Positions 15,947 to 25,333 of a DNA stretch of 64,000 nt are shown one piece after another (the stretch's first letter is position 1; every line of letters starts with the position of its first letter). The notes below the pieces were generated by a model that saw only the letters and a program-made list of their open reading frames with translations, made no database searches and had not been told where the DNA came from. This stretch comes from Bog-473 sp963730395. Its GTDB lineage: Bacteria > Actinomycetota > Acidimicrobiia > Acidimicrobiales > RAAP-2. The position numbers and the translations under genes were made by a program. The stretch lies in the NCBI GenBank assembly GCA_963730395.1, contig CAVSSK010000021.1:372001-436000 (forward strand), read 5' to 3'.

Positions 15947-17260
15947 TTGACCCTGCATACGTTCAGCGCCGAAGCGTCCGCAGGCCTGGCGGGACCGGAC
16001 TGGATCCGGGAGCGGCGGGCCGCCGGCCACGAGGCCTTCCGGTCGACCCCCCTCCCCTCGGAGAGCGAAGAGGTGTGGCGCTACTCGCCCATCGACGCCC
16101 TGGCCCTCGACGAGTTCGCGCTCGGGCTGCCCGAGGGGTCCCAACCGGGATCGGCCCCGGTCGCCGAGGAGCTCAGGGCGGCCCTGGAGGCCGCGCTGGG
16201 GACGGCGGCGGGGAGCGTCCTGGTGCACAACGGGCGTGCCCGCACCCTCAGCGTGGCCACCGCGACGAACGGGGCCGGCTTCGCCTTCGGTCGGGCCGAC
16301 GACGTGCCCGGGTCGCGCCACCTGCTGGGGTCGGTGCAGAGCGGCGGCGACGCCCTGGTGCGCCTCAACGACGCGTTCACCCCCGACCCCGTGTTCGTCG
16401 ACGTGCCGGCCGGCGTGACCGTCGAGGGACCCTTGCTGGTCGTCCACTGGTGCGACCCGGGCGCAGCGGCCTTCCCGCGCCTCGCCGTGCGGGCCGGGGA
16501 GGGGGCGACGGTGTCCGTGGTCGAGGTGTTCGCCGGAGCACAGGGTCCCGACCGCTCGCTGGTCGTCCCCGTGACCGAGCTCTCGGCGGCCGCGGGCGCC
16601 GCGCTCTCCTACGTGTCGCTCCAGACCCTCGGGCCGGCGGCCTGGTCGATCGCCCGCCTCGCGGCCCGAGGCGCGGCTGGGTCGTCGCTGCGGACCTTCA
16701 CGGTCGGCCTCGGTGCCTCCTACGACCGGGTGCGGGCCGACGTCTCGGTGGACGGGAGGGACGCCCGCAGCGAGATCCTGTCGGCCTATCTCGGTGACGG
16801 TTCGCAGGTGCACGACATCCGCACCCTGCAGGACCACGTGGCACCGCGGACGACGAGCGAGCTGTTGTGCCAGGGTGCGGTCGCCGACCAGTCGCGCTCG
16901 GTCTACAGCGGTCTGATCCGCGTCCACCGCGGCGCGGTCCGCAGCGACGCCCGCCAGACCAACCACAACCTCGTGCTCGACGAGGGCGCGCACGCCGACT
17001 CGGTGCCCAATCTCGACATCCTCGAGAACGACGTGAAGTGCTCCCACGCTTCGACGGTCGGCCCGATCGACGAGGACCAGCGCTACTACATCGAATCGCG
17101 CGGCGTGGCGCCCGAGGTGGCCGAAGGGCTCATCGTGCGGGGCTTCTTCGACGCCATCATCGACCGGGGGCCCGTCCCCGAGGCCACCCCGCTCCTGCAG
17201 CGCGAGGTGCACCAGCGGCTCGACGCCGCGCTGGCGGGGCGGGTGGTGGCCGGTGTCTGA
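15947..17260 (+). CDS. sufD: Fe-S cluster assembly protein SufD
   Basis: A protein of about 437 residues, the SufD partner of SufB and SufC. Seen: the N-terminal EEVWRYSPIDAL segment, a beta-helix core, and the C-terminal block SDARQTNHNLVLDEGAHADSVP with ILENDVKCSHASTVGPID and a conserved His-Ala. This is the classic SufD/SufB C-terminal signature. The start is uncertain: TTG 15947 fits in frame but lies only 1 base after GAAAGAGG, while CTG 15953 has better spacing; there is no ATG or GTG nearby. It overlaps the Rieske gene by 8 bases. Confidence 0.92.
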   Translation: MTLHTFSAEASAGLAGPDWIRERRAAGHEAFRSTPLPSESEEVWRYSPIDALALDEFALGLPEGSQPGSAPVAEELRAALEAALGTAAGSVLVHNGRARTLSVATATNGAGFAFGRADDVPGSRHLLGSVQSGGDALVRLNDAFTPDPVFVDVPAGVTVEGPLLVVHWCDPGAAAFPRLAVRAGEGATVSVVEVFAGAQGPDRSLVVPVTELSAAAGAALSYVSLQTLGPAAWSIARLAARGAAGSSLRTFTVGLGASYDRVRADVSVDGRDARSEILSAYLGDGSQVHDIRTLQDHVAPRTTSELLCQGAVADQSRSVYSGLIRVHRGAVRSDARQTNHNLVLDEGAHADSVPNLDILENDVKCSHASTVGPIDEDQRYYIESRGVAPEVAEGLIVRGFFDAIIDRGPVPEATPLLQREVHQRLDAALAGRVVAGV

Positions 17261-17570
17261 GACGGTGGTGCTCTGCAAGACCGACGAGCTGGGACCCGGG
17301 GAGGCGAGGCGGTTCGACGTGGCCGGCCGCCGGATCGCTCTGGTGCGTACGGACGATGGGTTCTTCGCCATCGACGACCGGTGCAGCCACGAGGATTACT
17401 CGCTGGCCGAAGGCGAGGTATGGGCCGACGACGGGCTGATCGAGTGCCCGCGCCACGGCAGCACCTTCGACCTGCGGACGGGCCAGCCCTGCTCGCTGCC
17501 TGCCACCCAACCCGTCGCGGTCTACGACGTCGTCGTCGACGGCGACACCGTCTCGGCGGTGCTGCCGTGA
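17253..17570 (+). CDS. Rieske [2Fe-2S] ferredoxin-like protein
   Basis: A 105-residue single-domain Rieske protein of the non-heme oxygenase ferredoxin type. Cluster ligands are in DRCSHEDYSL (C-x-H) and ECPRHGSTFD (C-x2-H). Small Rieske proteins between sufD and sufC are recurrent in actinobacterial SUF operons; they may deliver electrons or act as a client, but the role is not settled. It starts with GTG overlapping sufD by 8 bases and its TGA overlaps the GTG of sufC1, so translation of all three is coupled. Confidence 0.92.
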   Translation: MSETVVLCKTDELGPGEARRFDVAGRRIALVRTDDGFFAIDDRCSHEDYSLAEGEVWADDGLIECPRHGSTFDLRTGQPCSLPATQPVAVYDVVVDGDTVSAVLP

Positions 17571-18313
17571 GCGCCGGCGCCCAGCACGTCTTCGAGGTCC
17601 GGGGGCTGCACGCCTCGGCGGGCGGGCGCGAGGTGCTCCATGGCATCGACCTGACGGTGCGCAGCGGCGAGGTGCACGTGATCATGGGGCCCAACGGGTC
17701 AGGCAAGAGCACGCTGGCCCACGCGCTGATGGGCCGGCCCGGCACCGAGGTGACGGCGGGCTCCATCACGATGGACGGGCAGGAGCTGAGCTCGCTGCCC
17801 GCCTGGGAGCGGGCCCGTGCCGGCCTCTTCCTCGCGCTGCAGCACCCGGTCGAGGTTCCCGGCGTCGGCCTGCACTCCCTGCTCGACGCGGCGGCGCCCG
17901 ACGGCGCGACCGACGCGGTGCTCACCGAGCGCATGGTCCACGAGGCGAAGGCCGTCGGCCTCGACCCGAAGCTGCTGCGCCGCCCGCTCAACGTCGACCT
18001 CTCGGGCGGCGAGCGCAAGCGCACCGAGATGGTGCAGCTGGGCGTCCTTCGTCCCGCCATCTCCATCCTCGACGAGGTCGACTCCGGCCTCGACGTCGAC
18101 GCGCTCGGCGAGGTGGCGCGTCGACTGCAGCACGCCACCGACGAGTGGGGCGTGGGCATCATCGCCATCACGCACTTCAACCGCTTCCTGGTGCAGCTCG
18201 AGGCCGACCTGGTGCACGTCATGGTCGACGGCCGCATTGTTGCGACGGGCGATGCAGACCTGGCGTTGCAGCTCGAGCAGACGGGGTACGCGGGCTACCA
18301 GGACACTCGCTGA
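17567..18313 (+). CDS. sufC: SufC ATPase, copy 1
   Basis: A 248-residue ABC ATPase that powers the SufBCD scaffold. Walker A is GPNGSGKST (about residue 44), the signature is LSGGERKRTEM, and Walker B runs into ILDEVDSGLD. THFNRFL supplies the switch His. The sequence is more divergent from typical SufC than copy 2 (for example ERKRTEM instead of EKKRNEI). GTG 17567 overlaps the Rieske stop (GTGA). Having a second sufC at 21615-22366 is unusual. Confidence 0.93.
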   Translation: MSAGAQHVFEVRGLHASAGGREVLHGIDLTVRSGEVHVIMGPNGSGKSTLAHALMGRPGTEVTAGSITMDGQELSSLPAWERARAGLFLALQHPVEVPGVGLHSLLDAAAPDGATDAVLTERMVHEAKAVGLDPKLLRRPLNVDLSGGERKRTEMVQLGVLRPAISILDEVDSGLDVDALGEVARRLQHATDEWGVGIIAITHFNRFLVQLEADLVHVMVDGRIVATGDADLALQLEQTGYAGYQDTR

Positions 18314-18379
18314 GCGCAGGGCGCGCAGGCGTCATGGTGCCTGCACGGGACCTGCCGCCACATTCGCGACGGCGCTTGG

Positions 18380-18385
18380 TACCGT
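18380..18385 (+). promoter_or_regulatory. -10 hexamer of a probable leaderless promoter (LCP gene)
   Basis: TACCGT lies 8 bases before the ATG at 18394. A second possible box, TAAACT, overlaps it at 18385-18390. Confidence 0.4.
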
Positions 18386-18393
18386 AAACTGCC

Positions 18394-19782
18394 ATGGCGA
18401 ACGGTCGTCCCACGGGCGACGGGTCGGGTCGCTCCTCCGGACGACCCCGTAGCCGGTCCGCAAACCAGGAGGGATTGGCCGCGCTCGGCCGTCAGATGCG
18501 CGGCGCCTCGGACGACGAGCCGGTGGCGAACGAATCGGGGTTGCGCGCGCTGGGCGCACGCATCGATGCCACCAGCGCCCGGTCGAGGTCGAAGCCCGGG
18601 GTGCGGCGCAGCGGCAAACCGAAATGGAGCATCGGCAAGAAGGTGGTGGTCGGGCTGCTGGGGGTGATCGTGCTCCTGGTGGCGATCGTCGGTGGCGGCT
18701 ACGGCTACCTGTGGTACCGCTACAGCCAGATCAACAAGGTGCACATCAGCGCCGAGGAGGCCGTACAGAACGGAGGGCCGTTCACCATCCTGGTCATCGG
18801 CTCCGACAGTCGCGTCGGCATCACGGGCCAGGGGGTTCAGGCCTTCGGCTCCTCCTCGGTGGTCACCGGCCAACGCAGCGACGTCCTGCAGCTCTGGCGG
18901 GTCACGCCGGCGACCAAGCAGATCCAGATCGTCTCCATCCCGCGGGACACGGTCGTCTCCATGCTCCCGCCCGACTCGTCGCAGTACGGCACCTACAACC
19001 GGATCAACACCGCCTACAACACGGGGGCCAACCAGCTGGTGAAGACGATCACGGCCAACTTCGGCATCCCGATCAACCACGTCGTCCAGGTCGACTTCGC
19101 CGGCTTCCAGAACGCGGTCAACGCGCTGGGGGGCATCTACCTCGACTTCCCCTACCCGGCGAAGGACGCCTACTCCGGCCTCAACATCACGACGCCGGGC
19201 TGCCAGCTGTTGGGCGGCTTCCAGGCCCTGGCCGTGGCGCGGGCCCGCCACTACGAGTACTACGCCAACGGCTACTGGCACTACGACGGGACGAGCGACT
19301 TCGGGCGCATCCAGCGTCAGGACGTGTTCATCAAGGCCATGATGAGCACCGCCAAGTCGAAGGTGAACCCGCTCACGGTCAATGCCTTCCTCGGCTCGGT
19401 CAACCAGGGGATCCAGATCGACGACAGTTTCGGGTTCAACGAGCTCATCGGACTCGCCCTGACCTACCACTCGTTCGATCCGACCGCCCTGGGGGGGCTG
19501 ACGCTGCCCACCGTCGCGGCCAACGGGTTCGGCAATCTGGGCGACGTGCTGACGGTGGACCAACCGGCGGCGCAGCAGATGCTCGTCAACGTCTTCGGCT
19601 CGAGTCTGGTGACGCCCACGAACGTGCCGCCCGACGCCGCAGGCAACCCCAACCCTCCCCCGGCCGTCACGCCCACGACGGTCGCCCCGGCCAGCACCGG
19701 CACGCCCACATCGGCGCCGACGAGCACGGCGCCCACCGCCGCGCCGCCATCCTTCGACCCGACGACGTGCACCCCGGCCTGA
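18394..19782 (+). CDS. LytR-CpsA-Psr (LCP) family cell-wall ligase
   Basis: A 462-residue membrane-anchored LCP protein, which transfers lipid-linked glycopolymers onto peptidoglycan. It has a basic cytoplasmic N terminus (~80 residues), one membrane helix (~83-107), and the extracellular LCP domain with ILVIGSDSR, QRSDVLQLWRV, SIPRDTVVSM and YNRINTAYN, including the conserved Arg/Asp residues that bind the pyrophosphate lipid. A Thr/Pro/Ala-rich tail of ~50 residues ends the protein; no LytR_C domain is obvious. It sits between the plus-strand and minus-strand halves of the SUF locus, with no evident link to iron-sulfur assembly. Confidence 0.92.
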   Translation: MANGRPTGDGSGRSSGRPRSRSANQEGLAALGRQMRGASDDEPVANESGLRALGARIDATSARSRSKPGVRRSGKPKWSIGKKVVVGLLGVIVLLVAIVGGGYGYLWYRYSQINKVHISAEEAVQNGGPFTILVIGSDSRVGITGQGVQAFGSSSVVTGQRSDVLQLWRVTPATKQIQIVSIPRDTVVSMLPPDSSQYGTYNRINTAYNTGANQLVKTITANFGIPINHVVQVDFAGFQNAVNALGGIYLDFPYPAKDAYSGLNITTPGCQLLGGFQALAVARARHYEYYANGYWHYDGTSDFGRIQRQDVFIKAMMSTAKSKVNPLTVNAFLGSVNQGIQIDDSFGFNELIGLALTYHSFDPTALGGLTLPTVAANGFGNLGDVLTVDQPAAQQMLVNVFGSSLVTPTNVPPDAAGNPNPPPAVTPTTVAPASTGTPTSAPTSTAPTAAPPSFDPTTCTPA

Positions 19783-19849
19783 CTCCGCCCGGGTGGCGAA
19801 CGCAGCACACGGAGGCAGCCACCGCCCGCCCCGCCGGGACGGGCCCAGC

Positions 19850-20347
19850 CTACGAAGCCTCGGCCGCCACCTCGTCGAGGCCCTGAGCGAGGGCGTTCCA
19901 ACTCAGGGTGGCGCACTTGATGCGCACCGGGAACTTCACGACGCCCTGCAGCGCCGCCAGCTCGCCCAACTTGTCGAGGTTGATCTCCTCGGGCTCGCCC
20001 TGCACCACCTCGGCGCCGTTGCCGTCGTGCTCGAGGGTGGCCTCGTGGATCGACATCATGCCCTTGAAGGTCGAGATGAGCTGGCGCACCTCGGCGACCG
20101 CCTTGCCCTTGACGGCGGCCGACATGAGCGAGGCCGACGACTGGCTGATGGAGCAGCCGGAGCCGGCGATCTTGAGGTCGGCCAGCTTGCCGTCCTCGAC
20201 GACCATGGAGACCACGACCTCGTCGCCACACAGGGGGTTGAAGCCCTCGACGCGGTGGGCGGGCGGCGAGTCCAGCTCACCCCGGTTCCTCGGCGAGCGG
20301 TAGTGGTCGAGGATGATCTCGCGGTACAACTCTTCGAGGTCGGCCAT
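19850..20347 (-). CDS. sufU: Fe-S scaffold / sulfur-transfer protein SufU
   Basis: A 165-residue SufU protein, which accepts persulfide sulfur from SufS with the help of a bound zinc. Zinc/sulfur Cys are visible in FNPLCGDEV, GSGCSISQSS and RIKCATLSW, and the 18-20 residue SufU-specific insertion between the second and third Cys is present. The ATG overlaps the sufS stop (ATGA), so it is translated from the sufC2-sufS-sufU operon. No SufT/PaaD-like gene follows, unlike many actinobacterial SUF operons. Confidence 0.95.
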   Translation of the reverse strand: MADLEELYREIILDHYRSPRNRGELDSPPAHRVEGFNPLCGDEVVVSMVVEDGKLADLKIAGSGCSISQSSASLMSAAVKGKAVAEVRQLISTFKGMMSIHEATLEHDGNGAEVVQGEPEEINLDKLGELAALQGVVKFPVRIKCATLSWNALAQGLDEVAAEAS

Positions 20348-21614
20348 CAGCCGAACAACCTACCGGCTTCCAGCAATCCCTCGATCAGCACCTCGATGTC
20401 GTGCTCGTCGCTGAACAGGGACAACGAGGCCCGAGCCGTGGCCTGCACGCCGAGGCGACGCATCAGCGGCTTGGCGCAGTGGTGGCCCGGTCGCACGCAC
20501 ACCCCGAACTGGTCGAGCACCTGGGCCAGGTCGTGGGCATGCACGTCGCGATAGGCGATGGAGAGGACACCGCCGCGGTCGGGGCCAGCCGGCGGCCCGA
20601 ACACCCGCACGTCGGACCCCAGCTTCTCGTCCAGGCGGGCCAGCGCGTGGTTGGTCAGGGCCAGCTCGTGGGCGCGGATGCGGTCCATCCCGATGTCGTG
20701 CAGGTACGCGATCGCAGCGGTGAGCCCCACGGCCTCGGCGATGGGCGGGGTGCCCGCCTCGAAGCGGGCCGGTGGCGGCGCCGGCCGGAAGGAGTCGAGC
20801 TTCACGTCGAGGATCATCCCGCCACCACCGAGGAAGGGCCCCATGGCGTCGAGCAGCGAGGCGCGGCCCCACAGCACCCCGATGCCGGTCGGGCCCATCA
20901 TCTTGTGGGCCGAGAAGCCGAGGAAGTCGACCCCCAGTTCGGTCACGTCGACGGAGGCGTGGGGGACGAGCTGCGCGCCGTCGGCGATCACGATCGCCCC
21001 GGCCCGGTGCGCCGCCTCGGCCACGTGAGCCACGGGTGGGATGGTGCCGAGCACGTTGGACATGGCCGAGATGCCGACGAGCTTGACGCCGTCGAGCAGC
21101 GTGTCGAGGTGGTCGAGCACGAGGCGCCCGTCGTCGTCGATCGGGATGTAGCGGACGTCCAGGCCGCCGAGCTCCTCGGAGAGCATGATCCAGGGCACGA
21201 TGTTGGCGTGGTGCTCCATCTCGGTCAGGAGGATGGCGTCGCCGGCTCGCAGGTTGGCGCGTCCCCAGCTGTGCGCCACCAGGTTGAGGGACTCGGTCGT
21301 GTTCTTCGTGAACACCACCTCGTGCGCCGGGTCAGGAGCCCCGATGAAACGGCCCGCCACCACTCTGGCCCGCTCGTAGAGCGCGGTGGCCTCCTCGGCG
21401 GTCGCGTAGACGCCGCGGTGCACGTTGGCGTGCGTCGTCTCGTAGTAGCGCGTCATGGCGTCGATCACCGACCGCGGCTGGAGCGCCGAGGCGGCGGCGT
21501 CGAGGTACACGATCGGGCGCCCGTTGACCGTGCGTGTCAGCAGGGGGAAGTCCTTGCGCAGGGCCTCGACGTTGAGTGGCGCCGCCGCCGAACCGGGAGT
21601 GGGGGCGGGAGGCG

Positions 21615-21618
<4 letters not shown>
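20347..21618 (-). CDS. sufS: Cysteine desulfurase SufS
   Basis: A 423-residue PLP-dependent group II cysteine desulfurase. Seen: YLDAAASALQP, THANVHRGVY, EMEHHANIVPW, the PLP lysine in GFSAHKMMGPTG, and the active-site Cys in VRPGHHCAKPLM. It supplies sulfur to SufU. The ATG 21618 overlaps the sufC2 stop as ATGA, so I prefer it to the in-frame GTG two codons upstream. The next gene overlaps in the same way. Confidence 0.96.
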
Positions 21619-22366
<748 letters not shown>

Positions 22367-22367
22367 C

Positions 22368-22389
22368 ACCAAAAGCTTACCTTTTTGGT
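22368..22389. promoter_or_regulatory. 22-bp inverted repeat over the sufC2-S-U promoter
   Basis: Seven-base arms ACCAAAA (22368-22374) and TTTTGGT (22383-22389) are separated by 8 bases. On the minus strand the -10 box TAAGCT (22374-22379) lies inside the repeat, so a dimeric protein bound here would block the promoter. This is the usual geometry of a repressor operator. The cognate regulator is unknown; the Rrf2 protein at 26631-27083 is one candidate. Confidence 0.5.
22374..22379 (-). promoter_or_regulatory. -10 hexamer of a probable leaderless promoter (sufC2 operon)
   Basis: Minus-strand TAAGCT lies 7 bases before ATG 22366 and within the 22-bp inverted repeat. Confidence 0.45.
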
Positions 22390-22446
22390 CAGGTTTTCAG
22401 CCACGGCCGGCCGCCCCGTCCCACCTGACCCCTGCTGCGGCGGCCC

Positions 22447-23064
22447 TCACCAGCCCCGGTCCACCCATTCTTGCAGGTGGGGCGCCTCGTTCCCCACCGT
22501 GGTGGCGTCACCGTGCCCGGGCAGCACCAGGGTGTCGGGCCCGAAGCGGGCGAAGATGCGGTGGTCGATGGACTCGATGATGGTGCCGAAGTCGCCCCCC
22601 TCGAAAGAGGTGTTCCCCGGTCCGCCCGGGAAGAGGGTGTCGCCGGTGAACAGCAGGTTCGTCCCCACGACGGTGAAGCAGATGGAGCCCGGGGTGTGGC
22701 CCGGGGTGGCCAGCGTCTTGATGCGCAGATCGCCGACGGAGAGCTGCTCGTCGTCCTCGAGGATCTCGTCGTAGCTGGGCAGCATGCCCGCGTCGGCGCT
22801 GGTCACGGCCACCGAGATGCCGGCATCGCGCACGGCGGGCACGGCCTGGATGTGGTCCCAGTGCCCGTGGGTCTCGACCACCTGGCGCACGCCGAGGTCG
22901 CGACAGATCTCGAGCAGGGCCTCGTGCTCGTTGGCGGCGTCGACCAGCATGGCGTCGCCCGTCCGGCGGCATCGGAGGATGTAAACGTTGTTGTCCATCG
23001 GGCCCACGACGATCTGGTGGACCTCGGCGGCGGCGTCGCTCCAGATTTTCTCCAGCTGTCCCAT
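22447..23064 (-). CDS. MBL-fold hydrolase, glyoxalase II-like
   Basis: A 205-residue metallo-beta-lactamase-fold protein. Metal-binding residues are THGHWDH (HxHxDH, about residue 65), ATPGHTPGS, FTGDTLF and LPGHGD. The short length without the C-terminal glyoxalase II helical domain matches the broad thioesterase/persulfide-dioxygenase-like group, so the substrate is undefined. Start is ATG 23064 with GGAG close upstream; the frame is open further but homology begins here. It is divergent from the acyl-CoA dehydrogenase gene across a region with two 19-bp direct repeats. Confidence 0.85.
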   Translation of the reverse strand: MGQLEKIWSDAAAEVHQIVVGPMDNNVYILRCRRTGDAMLVDAANEHEALLEICRDLGVRQVVETHGHWDHIQAVPAVRDAGISVAVTSADAGMLPSYDEILEDDEQLSVGDLRIKTLATPGHTPGSICFTVVGTNLLFTGDTLFPGGPGNTSFEGGDFGTIIESIDHRIFARFGPDTLVLPGHGDATTVGNEAPHLQEWVDRGW

Positions 23065-23093
23065 GGCTCCAGCGTGGCACAGACGGGTCGTCG

Positions 23094-23135
23094 GTTCGGC
23101 ACGGAGCCGGGTCGCCGTTCGGCACGGAGCCGGGT
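23094..23135. repeat. Two 19-bp direct repeats in a divergent intergenic region
   Basis: Copies at 23094-23112 and 23117-23135 are identical and 4 bases apart. Each contains the inverted repeat CGGC-ACGGA-GCCG. They lie between the divergent MBL gene (start 23064) and the acyl-CoA dehydrogenase gene (start 23239), so paired operator sites are plausible. Confidence 0.55.
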
Positions 23136-23238
23136 ACTTCTGGTCCCCGAGCCTCCGTGTCTGGTAGACACCGCATATACCCAAGCGACGGACCACCGGC
23201 GGGGCTGCCGGGGGGAGAAGAGGCAGAGGAGCCCTGGC

Positions 23239-24354
23239 ATGAATTTCGCCTTCAGTGACGAGCAGGAGGAGTTGCGCGCCGCGGTGCGCCGGTTCCTGGC
23301 CGAGAAATCGCCCGAGACCGAGGTGCGCCGCCTCATGGACACCACCGATGGCTACGACCCGGCGGTGTGGAGCCAGATGGCCGAACAGCTGGGCCTGCAG
23401 TCACTGACGATCCCCGAGGAGTTCGGGGGCTCGGGCTTCACCTACGTCGAACTGCTCGTCGTACTCGAGGAGATGGGCGCCGCGCTGCTCTGCGCGCCGT
23501 TCTTCTCCTCCGTGGTCCTGGCGGCCAACGCACTGCTCACCTCGGGCGACGACGAGGCCAAGAAGAGCTACCTGCCAGGCATCGCGTCAGGCGAGACGAT
23601 CGCCACCCTCGCCATCACCGAGGACAATGGGAAGTGGGACTTCAGCGGCATCGAGCTGGCGGCGACGAAGAAGGGCGACGGCTGGGAGCTCAACGGCCAC
23701 AAGATGTTCGTGATCGACGGCCACGTGGCCAATCTCATCATCGTGGCCGCCCGGACCGGCGCCGGTGTCTCCCTCTTCGCCGTGCCCGGCGACGCGGCCG
23801 GGTTGACGCGCACGCCACTGCCGACGATGGACCAGACACGCAAGCAGGCCCGCCTCGAGTTCTCCGGCACACCGGCGACGCTCATCGGGGCCGACGGCGG
23901 CGCCGAGCCCGGCCTGTCCAAGACGCTCGACCTCGCTGCGGTGGCGCTGGCCGCCGAACAGGTGGGCGGCGCGCAGCACGTGCTCGACGCGTCGGTCGAG
24001 TACGCCAAGACGCGCATCCAGTTCGGCCGGCCCATCGGGAGCTTCCAGGCCATCAAGCACAAGTGTGCCGACATGCTGCTCGAGGTCGAGTCGGCCAAAT
24101 CGGCCGCCTACTACGCGGCCTGGGCCGCGGCCGAGGACTCCGACGAGCTGCCGGTGGTGGCCAGCCTCGCCAAGTCCTACTGCTCGGAGGCCTACTTCCA
24201 CGCTGCCGCGGAGAACATCCAGATCCATGGCGGCATCGGGTTCACCTGGGAGCACCCGGCGCACCTGTACTTCAAGCGGGCCAAGTCCTCCGAGCTGTTG
24301 CTGGGCGACCCCTCGTACCACCGCGAGCTGCTGGCACAGCGCATCGGGATCTAG
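23239..24354 (+). CDS. Acyl-CoA dehydrogenase lacking the usual catalytic Glu
   Basis: A 371-residue acyl-CoA dehydrogenase-fold protein (MNFAFSDEQEELR start; IPEEFGGSGFTYVE; RIQFGRPIGSFQAIKH; IQIHGGIGFTWEHPAHLYFKR). At the position of the catalytic YEGT motif it reads SSELLLGD, so the MCAD-type Glu is missing. Actinobacterial FadE proteins of this kind commonly pair with an active partner in alpha2-beta2 enzymes for steroid or branched acyl-CoA. The ACAD at 1540-3147 retains its Glu but is far away, so the partner is unknown. A good Shine-Dalgarno (AGAGGAG) precedes the ATG. The next gene starts at the very next base after the stop. Confidence 0.88.
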   Translation: MNFAFSDEQEELRAAVRRFLAEKSPETEVRRLMDTTDGYDPAVWSQMAEQLGLQSLTIPEEFGGSGFTYVELLVVLEEMGAALLCAPFFSSVVLAANALLTSGDDEAKKSYLPGIASGETIATLAITEDNGKWDFSGIELAATKKGDGWELNGHKMFVIDGHVANLIIVAARTGAGVSLFAVPGDAAGLTRTPLPTMDQTRKQARLEFSGTPATLIGADGGAEPGLSKTLDLAAVALAAEQVGGAQHVLDASVEYAKTRIQFGRPIGSFQAIKHKCADMLLEVESAKSAAYYAAWAAAEDSDELPVVASLAKSYCSEAYFHAAAENIQIHGGIGFTWEHPAHLYFKRAKSSELLLGDPSYHRELLAQRIGI

Positions 24355-25104
24355 ATGCCGGGGCCCTTCCGGCTCCGGCCGGGGCCGGCGGGCGATCTCT
24401 CCTCGTACGCGAGCTCCACCGGCCCGGGCGCGCCCGTCCGCGGCGACGTGGTGCTGTGCCATGACCTACCCCGGCCCAGGGGCGTCGCGGCCGACGTGGC
24501 GCTCACCTACCCGGCGCTGGCCGACCGGCTCACCCGGGAGTCCGGTTGGCGTGTCGTCACCGCCGCACTGCGCGGTGCGGGCGAGTCGACCGGGGACTTC
24601 TCGGCGCTCGGCTGGCTCGACGACCTGACCTTCCTGGCCGAGAACGAGGTCCCCGAGGCGTCGCCCCGCTTCGTGGTGGGCTTCGGGTTCGGCGGAGTGC
24701 TCGCCCTGCACCTGGCCGCCCGCGACCAGCGGGTGGCGGGCGTGGCCTGCCTCGGCACGCCGTGTGACCTCGGGGCGCTGACCCGTGACCCCGAGGAGCT
24801 CCTGTCCCGCTGCCGCCGTAGCGGCCTGATCTCGACACCGGGGTTCCCCGCTTCCACCGAGGCGTGGGCCAAGGAGCTCTCGGTCTTGCATCCTGCCGAG
24901 GACGCCGCGCTGCTGATGGGTCGGTCGCTGCTCATGGTCCACGGTTCCGACGATCCCGACGTGCCCGTGTCCGACGCCCGCGCGCTGTCCGATGCCGCCA
25001 CCGGGCCGGCGGAGCTGCACGTGGTCTTCGGCGCCGGACACTGGCTCCGGGCCGACCCGAGGGTGATCGCGATCCTCGTGGGCTGGCTCGAGCGGCTCCA
25101 CTAG
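24355..25104 (+). CDS. Alpha/beta hydrolase-fold protein with altered nucleophile
   Basis: A 249-residue alpha/beta hydrolase-fold protein. The expected elbow G-x-S-x-G reads GFGFG (VVGFGFGGVLAL, about residue 105), so the Ser is replaced by Gly. The acid site (VHGSDDPDVPV) and His (FGAGHWLRADP) remain in the usual C-terminal places. It may be catalytically different or non-enzymatic, or could bind an acyl or CoA ligand. It abuts the acyl-CoA dehydrogenase gene with no gap, so the two are probably co-translated and functionally linked. Confidence 0.75.
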   Translation: MPGPFRLRPGPAGDLSSYASSTGPGAPVRGDVVLCHDLPRPRGVAADVALTYPALADRLTRESGWRVVTAALRGAGESTGDFSALGWLDDLTFLAENEVPEASPRFVVGFGFGGVLALHLAARDQRVAGVACLGTPCDLGALTRDPEELLSRCRRSGLISTPGFPASTEAWAKELSVLHPAEDAALLMGRSLLMVHGSDDPDVPVSDARALSDAATGPAELHVVFGAGHWLRADPRVIAILVGWLERLH

Positions 25105-25333
25105 GCAATTCGAGAGGCTCTGCGAACCGACAGGGACACGCTCAAGCCCAGCACCTCACCGTCCGAGAACTAGGACATGACTGAGGGGGGTACGACGCCC
25201 TTCAGCGTGGTCGTGCACCTCACGGGTGGCGGGACGACTTCGCTGGGCGAGGGGGTCTTGGCGACGTCGTACCCACGGGGAGACGAGGCCGAGGCCGCGG
25301 CTGGCGCCCGGGTCACGGCCCCGCGCGTCGGGG

